Source of the DNA: Lachnospiraceae bacterium
Lineage (GTDB): Bacteria > Bacillota > Clostridia > Lachnospirales > Lachnospiraceae
Assembly (NCBI GenBank): GCA_017617545.1
Contig: JAFZVZ010000036.1
Location: forward strand, 1-64,000
Direction of reading: 5' to 3'
Length of the DNA stretch: 64,000 nucleotides
Both the position numbers and the translations under genes were made by a program. Shown here in pieces: positions 62,940-64,000 of this stretch. The notes under the pieces were generated by a model. The model did no database searches. It was given only the letters and a program-made list of their open reading frames with translations, and was not told the DNA's origin. The first letter of the stretch is position 1. Every line of letters begins with the position of its first letter.

Positions 62940-64000
62940 TTATTCAGCCTTTTCGGCAGCCTTCTCAGCACCCTTCTTTCCGAGGAACAGGCCCGACACG
63001 ACGCACAGAGCCATCGTGATCAGCATGTCCGGAAGCGTGTTGCCGACAGGGATGTCGACGCGCATCAAAAGGCGGTACACGACGAAACCGATCACCCAGA
63101 TGATGAGGTTGCGCCAGTCGAACGACTTCTTCGTTCCGTCGCGCTTGAGGATGAAGAAGTCCGCGATCTGCACCGCGATCATCGGCGCGAATACGGAGCC
63201 GATGAAGTACAGGAAATCGGTGATGTCATCCATCGGGAACAGGATCGCGCCGACCGTACCGATCACGGTCACGCTGATGCCGACCCACCGGCAGTTCAGC
63301 TTCTTCGAGACGGACTCGCTCGATACACCGGCCGAGTACGCGTCGAGGAACGTCGTCGTCACAGTGGAAAATACGATGATCAGAAGTCCGACAACACCGA
63401 GGCCGGCTTTCACAACGATCTGCGCGATGTCCGACTCCGCCGTGAAGATCGAGGAGCCCATGCCGATCACATACATCCAGCAGCTGACGATGCCGTAGAC
63501 GATCGCGCTGGCCGCCGTCGCACGCACCGGTTTCTCCGCGTCGCGCGTGTAGTCGCTGATCAGCGGAAGCCACGACAGAGGCATTGCAACCGACAGCTCC
63601 ACAGCCGCGCCGAAGGTCAGGCCGTCATCGGCAACCTCATGGATGATGCCGTCGCCGAAGATGACAAAACTCAGGATCACGGTCAGGATGAACAGTGCCG
63701 ACATTGCGACCGTGTTCACCTTGCCGAGGTTCTTGATGCCGATGAAGATCCACAGGATGATCAGGCAGCCGATCACAAGGCACCACACCCATTTGATCTT
63801 CTCGCCCCAGATCCCGCCGGCAGCACCCGCGCCGTCATAGATCATGATCGCCGTCCAGCCGACGAGCTGAACGATGTTGAGGATGGAGAACAACAGGCCG
63901 CCCTTCGAGCCGAAGCTCATCTTCGCGATCTCCATCGAACTCTCGCGGACTTTGCCGCCGATCAGGCCCGCGAGGAACAGCATGACGCAGCCGATCACAT
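62940..64000 (-). CDS. cytX: NCS1-family permease, CytX-like (C-terminal part)
   Basis: At least 353 residues of a nucleobase-cation-symport-1 transporter; the N-terminus is beyond the right edge. About ten helices are visible. The segment LSWLPLISDYTRDAEKPVRATAAS is typical of CytX proteins, which import hydroxymethylpyrimidine for thiamine synthesis, while CodB cytosine permeases differ here. The substrate is inferred from the family; a TPP riboswitch upstream, outside this window, would support it. A terminator follows the stop codon. Confidence 0.82.
   Translation of the reverse strand, partial: VIGCVMLFLAGLIGGKVRESSMEIAKMSFGSKGGLLFSILNIVQLVGWTAIMIYDGAGAAGGIWGEKIKWVWCLVIGCLIILWIFIGIKNLGKVNTVAMSALFILTVILSFVIFGDGIIHEVADDGLTFGAAVELSVAMPLSWLPLISDYTRDAEKPVRATAASAIVYGIVSCWMYVIGMGSSIFTAESDIAQIVVKAGLGVVGLLIIVFSTVTTTFLDAYSAGVSSESVSKKLNCRWVGISVTVIGTVGAILFPMDDITDFLYFIGSVFAPMIAVQIADFFILKRDGTKKSFDWRNLIIWVIGFVVYRLLMRVDIPVGNTLPDMLITMALCVVSGLFLGKKGAEKAAEKAE

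Overview
The window reads as a chromosomal segment of a Gram-positive Clostridia bacterium, probably of the Lachnospiraceae type. Supporting signs are lipobox lipoproteins with long Thr/Pro (TPTP) linkers, strong AGGAGG ribosome sites, a preQ1-I riboswitch on a QueT transporter, an ATP-type PEP carboxykinase and several radical SAM enzymes. GC content is high for the group (roughly 55-60% by eye), apart from one clearly AT-rich block at about 40.6-45.1 kb. Species assignment is not possible from the sequence alone. Most genes are on the minus strand. The main plus-strand runs are birA to the phosphoesterase (9.8-13.5 kb), queT (15.2 kb) and tadA to the radical SAM activase (26.4-27.7 kb).

Layout. 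0-6 kb: 5' part of pckA, a membrane protein of unknown role, a DUF234-type ATPase preceded by 51-bp tandem repeats, and a membrane-anchored GH5 cellulase. 6.3-9.5 kb: a tight three-gene operon of a zinc-ribbon/kinase-like protein, a VWA protein and a divergent adenylosuccinate-synthetase-like protein. 9.8-13.5 kb: biotin ligase, a ParB-like/BMP-domain fusion without signal peptide, and a metallophosphoesterase. 13.5-18.3 kb: two paralogous orphan solute-binding lipoproteins flanking queT, and an orphan metal ABC permease. 18.4-26.1 kb: asnS, an HTH-PAS-GGDEF-EAL protein, galK and a LacI-sensor-GGDEF protein. 26.4-28.4 kb: tadA, a radical SAM activase and an unknown gene. 28.5-33.8 kb: a BMP-type nucleoside ABC transporter in which ATPase and one permease are fused. 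34-40.6 kb: an AI-2E-family permease with a long structured leader, a large lipoprotein, ksgA, tatD and a stand-alone FakA-like domain.

40.7-58.9 kb is the most unusual part. Two tandem promoters at about 59.0-59.1 kb drive a minus-strand operon: a membrane-anchored VWA protein, a large tubulin/FtsZ-superfamily protein, a two-TM coiled-coil protein and a 1732-residue membrane protein. The last carries what looks like a decayed DUF1998-type helicase, a zinc ribbon, a DA1-like peptidase domain with an altered HExxH motif, and a transglutaminase-like domain with an intact Cys-His-Asp triad. Directly downstream on the same strand lies the AT-rich block: a B12/radical SAM protein, an alpha/alpha-toroid membrane protein, an EEP-family nuclease/phosphatase and a second EEP gene broken by an amber codon. 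I infer that the four large proteins form a membrane-remodelling or envelope-surveillance machine and that the AT-rich genes are a later accessory cargo.

The right end holds a Na/Pi cotransporter with a four-repeat Pho box, a YD-repeat-like membrane protein and the 3' part of a CytX-type permease. Across the window the octamer GGAAAATG occurs about 35 times on both strands, in all reading frames and between genes, far above the one or two expected from composition.
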